Of a stretch of 33,552 bases of DNA, positions 7,695 to 15,512 are shown piece by piece; position 1 is the stretch's first letter, and every line of letters begins with the position of its first letter. Source of the DNA: Actinobacteria bacterium QS_8_72_14. Lineage in GTDB: Bacteria; Actinomycetota; Nitriliruptoria; Euzebyales; Egibacteraceae. The stretch is taken from assembly GCA_003021615.1 (NCBI GenBank), contig PXPH01000005.1:27840-61391 (forward strand). Direction: 5' to 3'. A program made the position numbers and the translations under genes. The notes under the pieces are model-generated. The model made no database searches, was not told the DNA's origin, and worked only from the letters and a program-made list of their open reading frames with translations.

Positions 7695-9242
7695 GCAGGG
7701 GGGACTACGCGGCCTCGTTGCGGATGCCCCACACGGGTGGGCGCAAGCTGACACGAGGCGGCGGTGTCGGTGCCGCCAACGCGCCGCCAACCTTGGCCCA
7801 GGTCCGCTCAGGGGGCCGGACCGTTGCCCGGACGGGGGCTGTGGCGCGATCGGGGGCGGAGCGCCCAGCCCGGCGAGATCGAGGATGCGGTCCACCTCCG
7901 CGTCGGCCAGCACCCCGGCCTCCTTGACGACCTCGCGCAGCGGGCGGTTTTGAGCCAGCGCCTTCTTGGCGAGCTCGGCGCTGGTGTCGTAGCCGAGCGC
8001 CGGCACGAGGGCGGTGACCGCCGCAAGGCTCTTCTCTGCCAGCTTTGAGGCGCGCTCCCGGTTGGCCTCGAGCCCCTCGACGCACTGGCGCGCGAAGTTG
8101 TCAGCCGAGGCCGCCAGCAGCCGCACGCTCTCCAAGACCGTGCGCGCCAGCACAGGGATGGCGACGTTTAGCTCGAGGTGGCCGTTCATGCCGGCGGTGG
8201 TCGCCGCGGCGTCGTTGCCGATGACCTGGGCGCACACCTGGAGCACCGACTCGGCGATGACCGGGTTGACCTTGGCGGGCATGATCGAGCTGCCCGGCTG
8301 GACCGCGGGGATCGCCACTTCGCCGATGCCGGCGCGCGGCCCCGAGCCCAACAGCCGCACGTCGTTGGCGACCTTGGACAGGGACACGGCCACGACCTTG
8401 CAGGACGCGGACAGCTCCACCAGCGCGTCGCGCCCGCCTTGGGCCTCGAAGTGGTCGCTCGCCTCGACCAACCCGGTCAGGCCGGTGGTCGCGGCCAGCT
8501 GCTCGATGGCCAGCCCGGCCATCTCCGGGCGGGCGTTCAAGCCCGTGCCGACTGCCGTGCCTCCCAAGGGCAGCTCGAACAGGCGCGGCAGCACGTCGCG
8601 CACCCGGGCGGCGCCCAGCTCGGCCTGGCGGGCGTAGCCGCCCAGCTCCTGGCCCAGCGTGACCGGCGTGGCATCCATGAGGTGGGTGCGCCCGGGCTTG
8701 ACCACGTCGTCGAGCTCGGCGGCCTTGGCCGCCAACGCCACCCGCAGGCGCTCCAGGGCGGGCAGCAGGCGGCGCTCGACGGCCTCGACGGCGGCGAGGT
8801 GCACCGCCGAGGGGAACACGTCGTTGGAGGACTGGCCGGCGTTGACGTGATCGTTGGGATGAACCAGGCGGGAGCCGCGCTGGCCGCCGAGCAGCTCGCT
8901 GGCGCGGTTGGCGATGACCTCGTTGGCGTTCATGTTCGACGACGTGCCCGATCCGGTCTGGAACACGTCGACGACGAACTGGTCGTCGAGCTCGCCGCGG
9001 GCGACCTCGTCGGCGGCGGCGCGGATCGCCTCGGCCCGGTCGGCGGGCAGGTCGCCCAAGGCCTCGTTGGCTACCGCGCACGCGCTTTTGAGCAGCCCCA
9101 GCGCCCGCACGACCTCGGCGGGGATCGCTTCGCCGGAGACGGGGAAGTTGTCCACCGCGCGCTGGGTGGAGGCGCCGTAGTAGGCCTGGGCGGGCACCGC
9201 CACCTCGCCCATCGAGTCGCGCTCGATTCGCTGTTGGGTCAT
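6582..9242 (-). CDS. fumC: Class II fumarate hydratase, with no stop at its natural end
   Basis: Fumarase of the TCA cycle, interconverting fumarate and malate. The conserved blocks are all present: QTGSGTSSNMNANEV near residue 95, the GRTHLMDATP block, and the superfamily signature GSSIMPAKVNP near residue 317, which contains the catalytic serine loop. The fumarase-like part ends at LDLAGLG, about position 7867, giving about 458 residues as expected. No stop follows. The frame continues through Pro-, Arg- and Gly-rich residues into the antisense of glnD and stops only at 6582-6584, for 886 residues in total. Stops exist close by in the other two frames (7705 and 7808), so a lost stop, an indel or a small deletion near 7800-7866 is likely. 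The ATG at 9242 has GAAAGG six bases upstream; the GTG at 9260 has no such site. Confidence 0.85.
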   Translation of the reverse strand: MTQQRIERDSMGEVAVPAQAYYGASTQRAVDNFPVSGEAIPAEVVRALGLLKSACAVANEALGDLPADRAEAIRAAADEVARGELDDQFVVDVFQTGSGTSSNMNANEVIANRASELLGGQRGSRLVHPNDHVNAGQSSNDVFPSAVHLAAVEAVERRLLPALERLRVALAAKAAELDDVVKPGRTHLMDATPVTLGQELGGYARQAELGAARVRDVLPRLFELPLGGTAVGTGLNARPEMAGLAIEQLAATTGLTGLVEASDHFEAQGGRDALVELSASCKVVAVSLSKVANDVRLLGSGPRAGIGEVAIPAVQPGSSIMPAKVNPVIAESVLQVCAQVIGNDAAATTAGMNGHLELNVAIPVLARTVLESVRLLAASADNFARQCVEGLEANRERASKLAEKSLAAVTALVPALGYDTSAELAKKALAQNRPLREVVKEAGVLADAEVDRILDLAGLGAPPPIAPQPPSGQRSGPLSGPGPRLAARWRHRHRRLVSACAHPCGASATRPRSPPCLGAGTQVSRRDSLALQQRGQLAAGRVVRARQKEHHPRLGPQGRGFEPGNRPPRVGGGPGQSEHQTRGAGRGDLDAHLLTAVIVDHGFVLDQGGLARQPRVAPALPGGHELSDVAVPVGRRSQGLGGLLAGPGPGVGHGEPVDGQTVGARHRPGIKQVEIAAGQRPGAVGQQPDAVVGDHRHHRRAGHITVVPVTRQRLLAAASQQLGVGQHLPRAGRHEVAPRQAGQQRLGKRGAISRGAPGGHGRFLGAARGDGVVVQARPHPQVGAAQQGVLPRRARRRPRGPRVGQAQQQQGVQGLGVAQCARELGDHLRVVDVAAGGGVGQQQVMAHKGGHAFGAPLAKAHVTHPVPGDLGAHGTVITVPGLAHVV
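7757..7777. terminator. Possible bidirectional hairpin between glnD and fumC
   Basis: Perfect 6-bp arms GGCGGC (7757-7762) and GCCGCC (7772-7777) surround a nine-base loop in the roughly 170-base gap between the glnD stop and the last fumarase-like codon of fumC. The convergent position suits a two-way terminator, but there is no T-run on either side and such stems are common at this GC content. Confidence 0.25.
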
Positions 9243-9282
9243 GCCGGGCCTTTCGGACACGGGCGGCGTTGCTGGCGTTAGG

Positions 9283-9288
9283 AGCCTA
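9283..9288 (-). promoter_or_regulatory. Candidate -10 element for fumC
   Basis: On the minus strand TAGGCT lies about 40 bases before the fumC ATG, a typical actinobacterial -10 sequence (TAnnnT). No convincing -35 is seen 16-19 bases further upstream. It shares the 131-base intergenic region with the divergent phosphatase promoter. Confidence 0.4.
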
Positions 9289-9312
9289 GCGAGGCGCCCC
9301 CGGGTGCGGGCG

Positions 9313-9342
9313 CTGACGCCGCGCCCGGCGGGTGGCTAGGCT
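9313..9342 (+). promoter_or_regulatory. Promoter of the phosphatase/DUF3090/SCO1664 operon
   Basis: CTGACG (9313-9318) and TAGGCT (9337-9342) are separated by 18 bases, a good match to an actinobacterial housekeeping sigma promoter. The predicted transcript would start near 9349-9350 and leave a leader of about 24 bases before the GTG at 9374. Confidence 0.5.
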
Positions 9343-9373
9343 TCCCGGGCCCACTTCACGTCACTGGAGCTGC

Positions 9374-10036
9374 GTGACCGCCTTGTTGCTGGTCCGCCAC
9401 GCCACGACCGCCAGCACCGGCAAGCGGCTGGGCGGGTGGACGTCGGCGCCGCTGGACGAGGCCGGCCGCGCTCAGGCGGAGGCGGCCGCACAGCGCCTGG
9501 CCGAGGTGCCGCTGGCGGCGGTCTACGCCAGCCCGCTGCCGCGCACCCGGGAGACCGCCGAGATCCTGGCCGCTTGGCATCGCCTGGCGGTGCGCGACTG
9601 CCACGGGATGATCGAGGTCGACTACGGCCGGTGGACCGACCGACCCTTGGGGCAGGTGGCGCGCACCAAGAAGTGGTCGGTGATCCAGAACCGCCCCTCG
9701 CGGGTGACGTTTCCCGACGGCGAGGCCATCCGGACCGCCCAGGCGCGGGCTGTCGATGCCCTCGAGGGCCTTGTGGCCAGCCACACCCGCGACACGATCG
9801 TGGTGGTCAGCCACGCCGACATCATCAAGCTCGCCGTTGCCCATTTCATCGGCCAGCCCCTCGACCTGTTCCAGCGCCTGGAGGTCACGCCCACGTCGGT
9901 GACGTGGTTACAGCTCGACCGCGACGGTGCACCGGCGCTGCTGCGGCTGGGCGACGACGGCCCGCTGGCCCGCGAGCGCTTCCGCCCGCCTTCGCCCAGC
10001 CGGAGTACCTCGCGCCAACGCAAGCCGAACGGGTAG
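9374..10036 (+). CDS. Histidine phosphatase, MSMEG_4193 family
   Basis: A 220-residue histidine phosphatase/phosphoglycerate mutase-like enzyme. The phosphorylated histidine lies in LLLVRHATT (residues 4-12), the conserved Arg in SPLPRTRETAE and the second catalytic His in VVVSHADIIK, followed by HFIGQPLD. Together with the next two genes it forms the actinobacterial trio known as MSMEG_4193 phosphomutase, DUF3090 and SCO1664 (TIGR03848, TIGR03847, TIGR03843); the joint pathway is not established. The GTG at 9374 is preferred over an in-frame ATG at 9332 because the RHG motif normally lies within the first dozen residues, the ATG overlaps the promoter, and GGAG lies at 9366-9369. One TTA leucine codon occurs at 9908-9910. 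The C-terminal tail is basic and Ser-rich. Confidence 0.88.
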   Translation: MTALLLVRHATTASTGKRLGGWTSAPLDEAGRAQAEAAAQRLAEVPLAAVYASPLPRTRETAEILAAWHRLAVRDCHGMIEVDYGRWTDRPLGQVARTKKWSVIQNRPSRVTFPDGEAIRTAQARAVDALEGLVASHTRDTIVVVSHADIIKLAVAHFIGQPLDLFQRLEVTPTSVTWLQLDRDGAPALLRLGDDGPLARERFRPPSPSRSTSRQRKPNG

Positions 10037-10084
10037 TGGGGCCATGCCAGCGCCTCGAGCAGCCAAGCGGTAGGTGGTCGCGAG

Positions 10085-10509
10085 ATGAGCGAGTCGTTCG
10101 ACCTCGATCCGGTCGACTGGATCACGGCGGGAGCCGGGTCGCTCAGGAGCTGTTGGAGCGCGTCGACATCACCGTCACGCCCGACGACCTCGACACCCGC
10201 ACTCAGCAGCTGCGCGAGCCGATCGCGCCGGCGTGGCAGGCCGGACAGCTGGCCTTGGGCATGGAGCCCGAGGGCGATCGGTTTCTGCTGGAGGCCGAGG
10301 AGCTGGTCGAGGACGACGAGACCGAGGCGGCAAGGGCGCGCTTGTGGATGGACAGCGAGCAGCTTCAGGCCCTGGCCGCCCACGCCGCGTGGTCGGTGGA
10401 GGCCGGCGCGCGCGAGACTTGTCGGCTGTGCAACCGCCCCGTGGACCCGGCCGGTCACCGGTGTCCGGCTCTCAACGGCCACGGGCCGCTGACCGGGTCG
10501 CGGCAGTGA
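10085..10509 (+). pseudogene. DUF3090 protein gene, frameshifted by an internal deletion
   Basis: The gene starts correctly with MSESFDLDPVDWITAGA, the conserved DUF3090 N-terminus, from the ATG at 10085 (AGGTGG upstream). From about 10135 the family sequence continues only in another frame: VAQELLERVDITVTPDD, then EPIAPAWQAGQLALGMEPE, then the zinc-ribbon-like CRLCNRPVDPAGHRCPALNGH and a stop at 10507-10509. DUF3090 proteins are usually about 180-190 residues; the block between these parts, with a conserved YLQA-type strand and an EKQQV-type helix (about 30-35 residues), is missing. The two halves are in different frames, so no normal protein can be made. The stop overlaps the GTG of the next gene (GTGA), so operon structure is preserved. 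The near-palindrome at 10106-10123 lies just before the junction. Confidence 0.85.
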
Positions 10510-11273
10510 GCGAGCGCGTGGGCACCGAGTCGCCCAGCCAGCCCCGCCAGCCGGCCGACGACGAGCTGACCGCCCTGGCACAACAGCCCCTCACGGTGCA
10601 CGGGCGGCTGGCCGGGGCCAGCAACCACACGCTTCTGGTCCAGGTCGGCGAGGCCGAGCAGCAGCGGCTGGCGGTGTACAAGCCCCGCTCGGGAGAGCGG
10701 CCGCTGTGGGACTTCCCCCACGGGACGCTGTGTGATCGCGAGGTCGCCGCCTACGTCGTCAGCGAGGCGTTGGGCTGGGGGTTGGTGCCGTCGACGGTGC
10801 GCCGCGACGACGCGCCCCACGGGCCCGGGGCGGTCCAGCGCTTCGTGGACCACGACCCCGAGCGGCACTACTTCGCGTTGATCGACGAGGGCGGCTACGA
10901 GCGCGCGCTGGCCCAGATGGCGGTCTTCGACGTGCTGGTCAACAACGCCGACCGCAAGGCCAGCCACGTGATGGCGACCGCCGAGGGCGGCGTGCTGGGC
11001 ATCGACCACGGGCTGACGTTTCACCCCCAGCCCAAGCTGCGCACCGTCATCTGGGACATGGCCGGCCATGCCGTGGCCGAGGCCTGGCGCCGGGATCTGC
11101 ACAGCCTGGCCGAGCAGCTCGCGCGCGACAGCGACGCCCGTGAGCTGTTGAGCGGGCTGCTGGCCGATGTTGAGCTCGCCGCGCTGGCCCAGCGCGCGGC
11201 CGCGCTGGCCGAGCTCACCGCGTTGCCGGACCTGCCGCCGCGCCAACGCCCGTACCCGTGGCCGCCGCTGTGA
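10506..11273 (+). CDS. SCO1664 family protein (PI3/PI4-kinase-like fold)
   Basis: A 255-residue protein of the actinobacterial SCO1664 family (TIGR03843). The motif AVYKPRSGERPLWDFP resembles the ATP-anchoring lysine segment of phosphatidylinositol-kinase-like folds, FDVLVNNADRKASHVM the catalytic loop, and LGIDHGLTFH the metal-binding DxG element, so a kinase-like activity is plausible although unproven. It starts at a GTG overlapping the DUF3090 stop (GTGA), indicating translational coupling. In many actinobacteria this gene precedes mshC of mycothiol synthesis; mshC is not present here. Length is as expected and no gap was seen. Confidence 0.85.
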   Translation: MSERVGTESPSQPRQPADDELTALAQQPLTVHGRLAGASNHTLLVQVGEAEQQRLAVYKPRSGERPLWDFPHGTLCDREVAAYVVSEALGWGLVPSTVRRDDAPHGPGAVQRFVDHDPERHYFALIDEGGYERALAQMAVFDVLVNNADRKASHVMATAEGGVLGIDHGLTFHPQPKLRTVIWDMAGHAVAEAWRRDLHSLAEQLARDSDARELLSGLLADVELAALAQRAAALAELTALPDLPPRQRPYPWPPL

Positions 11274-11277
11274 CCCG

Positions 11278-11922
11278 TTAGTCGGTGAGCAGGCAGCCGC
11301 CGGTCAGCGCCTCGCCCGTGCCCACCACGATCGGCGCCGCCACGTGGCGCTGGGGGTCGTGGTCGTCGCCGTCCAGGCGGCAGTCGGCGCGGCCGCGCAG
11401 CTGGCCCTGGTCGCCGTGGGCGCTGACGCGGGTCACCGGCGGGGCCACGGCCACGGCGGCAAAGCCCAGCGGGAAGTTGACGAAGTTGGCGTAGACCACC
11501 TCGGTGCGCGTCGTCGCCCCGGCGTGGGAGACGGCCACCTCGGTGGAGCGGGGATCGACCACCGCCGTGATGATCGCCGCGTCGCCCACGCCGATCGCGT
11601 CCATGGCCCGCAGCCCCGAGGGGCCGCGCTCGTTGCCACACACCAAGCGCCGGCGCTGGCCCTCGACGGCGACCTCGGCGCAGCTGCGCTCCTCGCCGGG
11701 TCGCACGGCGGTCACGGTCCAGTTGCGCCCGTCGATGTCACCGGTGGCCACCTCCACGGGGGTCGGATCGGGCGACTCGGCCAGCGTGGCCTGCAGCAGC
11801 CGCGGCGAGACGAACACCAGCCCCAGCACCAGCGCCGCGCACAGCCCGAGGCACACCAGCACGAACGCCCGGCCCGAGCGGCCCGGGGCGTCGGCGGAGT
11901 CAGGCGGGTGGGGGGTGCTCAT
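11278..11922 (-). CDS. Membrane-anchored protein of unknown function
   Basis: A protein of about 214 residues with a short Pro-rich cytoplasmic start (MSTPHPPDSADAPGRSGR), one transmembrane segment (about residues 19-41, AFVLVCLGLCAALVLGLVFV) and an extracytoplasmic domain of about 170 residues rich in beta-strand-like segments. Four cysteines in that domain (in RSCAEV, LVCGNE, ADCRLD and GGCLLTD) could form two disulphides. No known family was recognised. In-frame ATGs at 11937 and 11952 are alternative starts; none has a convincing ribosome site, and leaderless translation is possible. It converges on the SCO1664 gene (4 bases between stops) and diverges from ilvA. Confidence 0.7.
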   Translation of the reverse strand: MSTPHPPDSADAPGRSGRAFVLVCLGLCAALVLGLVFVSPRLLQATLAESPDPTPVEVATGDIDGRNWTVTAVRPGEERSCAEVAVEGQRRRLVCGNERGPSGLRAMDAIGVGDAAIITAVVDPRSTEVAVSHAGATTRTEVVYANFVNFPLGFAAVAVAPPVTRVSAHGDQGQLRGRADCRLDGDDHDPQRHVAAPIVVGTGEALTGGCLLTD

Positions 11923-11963
11923 CGGCGCGACGGCCATGATGGCGGGTACCATCCGTTGCCGCC

Positions 11964-13166
11964 GTGGACTTGTTGAGCCTGGCCGACATTGAGGCGGCCG
12001 CCCAGCGCATCCGCCCGCTGGTGCAGCCCACGCCGGTGGAGCCGTCGCGGGCGGTCAGCGCGGCCAGCGGCGTGCGCACGCTGCTGAAGTGCGAGCACCT
12101 GCAGCGCACCGGGTCCTTCAAGATCCGCGGCGCCGCCGCCCGGATCACGCGGCTGTCGGACCAGGAGCGCGCCCGCGGGGTGGTGTGCGCGTCGGCGGGC
12201 AACCACGGCCAGGGCGTGGCGCTGTCGGCGGCCGGTATTGGGGTTCCCGTCACGGTGTTTATGCCCACCGAGGCGCCGTTGCCGAAGGTGGCGGCCACAC
12301 GCGGCTACGGCGCCGAGGTGGTGCAAGGCGGCGACTCCTTCGCCGACGCCTACGCCGCCAGCACCCAGCGCGCCGAGCAAGACAACGTGACCTACGTGCA
12401 CCCGTTCGACCACCCGGATGTGATCGCCGGGCAGGGCACGCTTGGCCTCGACGTGCTCGAGCAGGTGCCCGACGTGGCCAGCGTGGTCGTGCCGGTCGGC
12501 GGCGGGGGGCTGCTCGCGGGGGTGGCCACCGCGATCGCCGCGCGCAAGCCCGACTGCCGCATCGTGGGCGTGGAGGCGGCCGGCGCTGCGGCGTTGTCGG
12601 GCTCGTTGGCCGCCGGCCGAGTCACGCCGTGGGACTCGGTCTCGAGCATCGCCGACGGCATCGCCGTGGCGCGTCCCGGCGAGCTGGCGTTGGCCCACGT
12701 GCGCCAGCACGTCGACGAGGTCGTCACCGTCGGAGACGACGCCATCGTGCGGGCCGTTTTGCTGCTGGTGGAGCGCGCCAAGCAGGTGGTCGAGCCCGCC
12801 GGGGCGGCTGGCTTGGCGGCGGTCCTCGACGGCGGCGTGACCCTGCCCCAGCCGTGCGTGGTGGTGCTCAGCGGCGGCAACGTGGATCCGCTGCTGCTGG
12901 TGCGGCTGCTGCAGTCGGGCATGGGCGAGGAGGGGCGCTACGTCTCGCTGCGCACGCGATTGCAAGACCGCCCCGGGGCGCTGTCGACGCTGCTGGCCCA
13001 CATCGCCGGGTGCGGCGCCAACGTGATCGCGGTCAACCACCACCGGCTGGGGACGCGCCTGGACCTGCACCAAGTTGAGGTCGCCCTCGAGTTGGAAGCC
13101 CGCGGCCCCGAGCACATCCGCGAGTTGACACACGCGCTGGTGGAGGCCGGCTACCCTCTGCAGTGA
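11964..13166 (+). CDS. ilvA: Threonine ammonia-lyase with C-terminal ACT domain
   Basis: A 400-residue PLP enzyme converting threonine to 2-oxobutyrate and ammonia, the first step of isoleucine synthesis or of threonine breakdown. The PLP lysine is Lys53 in RTGSFKIRGAAAR, the phosphate-binding Gly-rich loop is VPVGGGGLLAG (about residues 176-186), and the conserved SAGNHGQGVA lies between them. Residues about 326-400 form one ACT domain, giving the roughly 400-residue form common in actinobacteria rather than the 510-residue E. coli IlvA with two ACT modules. The start GTG at 11964 has no clear ribosome site and may be leaderless; the motif spacing supports it. Confidence 0.92.
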   Translation: MDLLSLADIEAAAQRIRPLVQPTPVEPSRAVSAASGVRTLLKCEHLQRTGSFKIRGAAARITRLSDQERARGVVCASAGNHGQGVALSAAGIGVPVTVFMPTEAPLPKVAATRGYGAEVVQGGDSFADAYAASTQRAEQDNVTYVHPFDHPDVIAGQGTLGLDVLEQVPDVASVVVPVGGGGLLAGVATAIAARKPDCRIVGVEAAGAAALSGSLAAGRVTPWDSVSSIADGIAVARPGELALAHVRQHVDEVVTVGDDAIVRAVLLLVERAKQVVEPAGAAGLAAVLDGGVTLPQPCVVVLSGGNVDPLLLVRLLQSGMGEEGRYVSLRTRLQDRPGALSTLLAHIAGCGANVIAVNHHRLGTRLDLHQVEVALELEARGPEHIRELTHALVEAGYPLQ

Positions 13167-13203
13167 CGCCGCTGGCGGCAGGCACCGCTTGCGGCGGCGG
13201 GGT

Positions 13204-13596
13204 TTACGACGCTCGGGCGGCCGATTCGGTGGCCAGGCTCTCGTCGGCCAGGTTGCGGTAGTGGCGCAGAAAGCGGCTGAGGCGCCGGCGCATGTCGCGC
13301 ATCGTCGCCACCGAGTCGCGCAGCTCGACCACTCCCTGCTCGGTCACCGCGTAGACGCGGCGAGCGGGCCCGAAGTCGCCGTACTCCCAAGAGGAGCACA
13401 CCAGGCCCTCTTCCTCCATGCTGCGCAGGGCGCGGTAGAGCCCGCCGGGGTCGGCGTCGCCATAGCCCCGCTCGGAGAGCTGGACCAGCAGCTCGTAGCC
13501 GTGCTTGGGCCCTTCGGTCAGCAGCAGCAGCGCGCACGAGCGCAGATAGCTGCTGCGCGCTCCGAAGCTGACATCCCCCACGTTGCCGCTGGCCAT
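13204..13596 (-). CDS. PadR family transcriptional regulator
   Basis: A 130-residue PadR-type winged-helix repressor. The N-terminal winged helix is typical: SCALLLLTEGPKHGYELLVQL, then GGLYRALRSMEEEGLV and ARRVYAVTEQGVVEL. A C-terminal helix (RDMRRRLSRFLRHYRNLA) serves dimerisation. The start ATG at 13596 has AAAGGG upstream. No efflux or membrane target gene is adjacent; the divergent neighbour is the DUF885 gene. It may regulate itself through the site at 13750-13764. Confidence 0.9.
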   Translation of the reverse strand: MASGNVGDVSFGARSSYLRSCALLLLTEGPKHGYELLVQLSERGYGDADPGGLYRALRSMEEEGLVCSSWEYGDFGPARRVYAVTEQGVVELRDSVATMRDMRRRLSRFLRHYRNLADESLATESAARAS

Positions 13597-13900
13597 CGAA
13601 CAGCCCTTTCTGTCGTGCGCTGGCTGGGTTCGGTCACCCCTGCCGCAGTGGAGGACCCGCCGTCGGCATCGATCTGGATGACCATGCCACCCCCTCTCTG
13701 CGAGCGTCGGCGCGCTAGGCGTATCAGCGGCAACACTCGCCGTAACGATTGTACGTCATGTTCATGCCCAGCGCCGCCCCAGTGTGGCGCGGTGACCGCC
13801 GGCCAGGGCCGGCTTCTGCCGGCTGGGCGGGCATGACTACCATCACCCGACGCGTTGGGGCGTGCGTGGGTCGATCGTCGACGACGCGCGAGGAGCGCTC
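13597..13900. promoter_or_regulatory. padR–DUF885 intergenic region with possible operator
   Basis: A 304-base divergent gap. It holds an unusually AT-rich patch near 13741-13768. On the minus strand TACAAT (13748-13753) is a -10-like hexamer pointing toward padR, although about 150 bases from its ATG. It overlaps an imperfect inverted repeat TGTAC-N5-GTTCA (13750-13764), reminiscent of PadR operators, which have TGTAC half-sites but usually a different spacer. AGGAG at 13891-13895 is the ribosome site of the DUF885 gene. A small minus-strand frame at 13518-13685 was considered and rejected. Confidence 0.35.
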
Positions 13901-15484
13901 ATGCCGATCCCGCGAACCGAGGCCGGCACCGTGGATGCCTTGGCCGCGGAGTTGCTGGCTGTGCAGGTGGATTACGACCCGGTGGGCGCCACCTCGGTGG
14001 GCGTGTACGACCGGGCGGGCGAGCTGCCCGAGCCCACCGAGGCCGCCGCCCAGGCCCACGACCGGGATCTGGCCGCGCTGGCTGAGCGCGTGGCCCGCCA
14101 CGACGTCGGCGGCGATGTGGGCGCGGGCGTCGACCGAGACGGGCTGCTGGCCCGCATCGCCCATGAGCGGTTGTCGCTGGCCCACCAGCCGGCCCATCGC
14201 ACCAATCCCATGGCGGTCGTGCTGGGGCTGGTCCAGGGCGTGTTTGTGCTGCTGGCACGCGATCACCTGCCCGACGCCCTGCGCGTGGAGGGCCTGCGGG
14301 GGCGCTGCGCGGGCGCGCGGGCCTATCTCGACGCGGCGCGGGCCAGCCTGGTGCCGGCCGAGGTGCCGCCCGAGTGGGTGGCCATGGCCCAAGCCACCGG
14401 CCGCGGCGCGCAGTCCCTGTTGGGCGAACAGCTGCCCGCCGCGCTGCCCCAGGTCGGCGAGGCCGCCGCCGACGCCGCCGACGCGCTGGCGTCGTTTACC
14501 GCCTGGCTGGGCGAGGAGCTGGCGCCGGCGGCCGGCGGCGAGGTCGCCGCCGGCGAGGAGGCCATGGCGGCCCTGCTGGGCCAGGCCCACCTTGTCGACG
14601 CCTCCCCCTCGCAGGTCGCGGCTCGCGGCGAGGAGCTGTGTGCGCGCACCGACGAGCTGCTTGTCGAGGCGTCGGGCCGCCGGGACTGGCAGGCCGCGCT
14701 GAATGAGGCCAAGGCCGACCACCCCGACCAGGACGGGCTGTTGGACGCCTACCGGGCGGCCTTTCAGGACATGACCCGCGCGTGCCGCGACGCCGATGTG
14801 GTCACCGACCCGGGAGTCGAGGCGCTCGTCGAGCCGTCCCCGCCGTTTCTGCGCAGCCTGCTGACCTACGCCGCCTACTTCGGGCCGGGTGAGTTCGAGG
14901 ACGGCGGCCAGGGCCGACTGTGGGTGACGCCGCCGTCGGACGACGCGGGCCTGGCCGACCACAGCCATGCCACCATCCCCTCGATCGTGGCCCACGAGGG
15001 CTATCCCGGCCACCATCTGCAGATCACCGCCGTGGGCCGCAATCCCGGCGTGATGCGGCGGCTGCGGGTGTCGACGCTGATGACCGAGGGCTGGGGGCTA
15101 TACACCGAGGAGCTCATGGCCGAGCTCGGCGCCTACCGCCCCCCGGCGCGGCTGGGCCAGCTGGCGATGACCAAGCTGCGCGCGGCGCGCATCGTGGTCG
15201 ACATGGAACTGCACGCCGGCGCCATGACCCCCGCCGAGGCCGCCGACCGCCTCAGCCGCGAGACGGGCCTGAGCCAGGCCATCGCGCGGGCGGAGGTGGG
15301 CCGCTACACCATGACGCCGGCCCAGCCCTTCTCGTATCTGTACGGCGCCGAGCAGATCCGCGCGCTGCGCGCCGACTGGCAGCAGGCCACCGGCGGCACC
15401 TTGCGCGCCTTCCACGACGCGCTTTTGGCCTACGGTCACCTGCCGCCGTCGCTGGCCGCCCGCGCGATGCTAGCCAGCGCCTGA
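13901..15484 (+). CDS. DUF885 family protein, predicted zinc carboxypeptidase-like enzyme
   Basis: A 527-residue member of DUF885, whose fold and motif relate to M32-type zinc peptidases. The metal motif HEGYPGHHLQ lies at residues 365-374; His365, Glu366 and the later histidines are candidate ligands and base. Around it are LSTLMTEGWGLYTEELMAE and EVGRYTMTPAQPFSYLYG, both highly conserved in the family. There is no signal peptide, so a cytoplasmic location is predicted. AGGAG at 13891-13895 decides the ATG at 13901; an in-frame GTG at 13862 lacks such a site. The length is normal. Substrate unknown. Confidence 0.88.
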   Translation: MPIPRTEAGTVDALAAELLAVQVDYDPVGATSVGVYDRAGELPEPTEAAAQAHDRDLAALAERVARHDVGGDVGAGVDRDGLLARIAHERLSLAHQPAHRTNPMAVVLGLVQGVFVLLARDHLPDALRVEGLRGRCAGARAYLDAARASLVPAEVPPEWVAMAQATGRGAQSLLGEQLPAALPQVGEAAADAADALASFTAWLGEELAPAAGGEVAAGEEAMAALLGQAHLVDASPSQVAARGEELCARTDELLVEASGRRDWQAALNEAKADHPDQDGLLDAYRAAFQDMTRACRDADVVTDPGVEALVEPSPPFLRSLLTYAAYFGPGEFEDGGQGRLWVTPPSDDAGLADHSHATIPSIVAHEGYPGHHLQITAVGRNPGVMRRLRVSTLMTEGWGLYTEELMAELGAYRPPARLGQLAMTKLRAARIVVDMELHAGAMTPAEAADRLSRETGLSQAIARAEVGRYTMTPAQPFSYLYGAEQIRALRADWQQATGGTLRAFHDALLAYGHLPPSLAARAMLASA

Positions 15485-15512
15485 CCACCGCCGACCCGGC
15501 GGCCGCGCGTGG

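Noticed and set aside
9436-10509. Long frame that overlaps the phosphatase and ends as DUF3090
   Set aside because: Its first two thirds are the phosphatase read in the wrong frame; only the last part is DUF3090, whose true start is at 10085.
13518-13685. Small minus-strand frame (MVIQIDADGG…) with a GA-rich upstream sequence, overlapping padR
   Set aside because: The second half is a shadow of padR in another frame and has Cys/Ala/Arg-rich low-complexity residues; the overlap with padR is about 79 bases and no relative is known.
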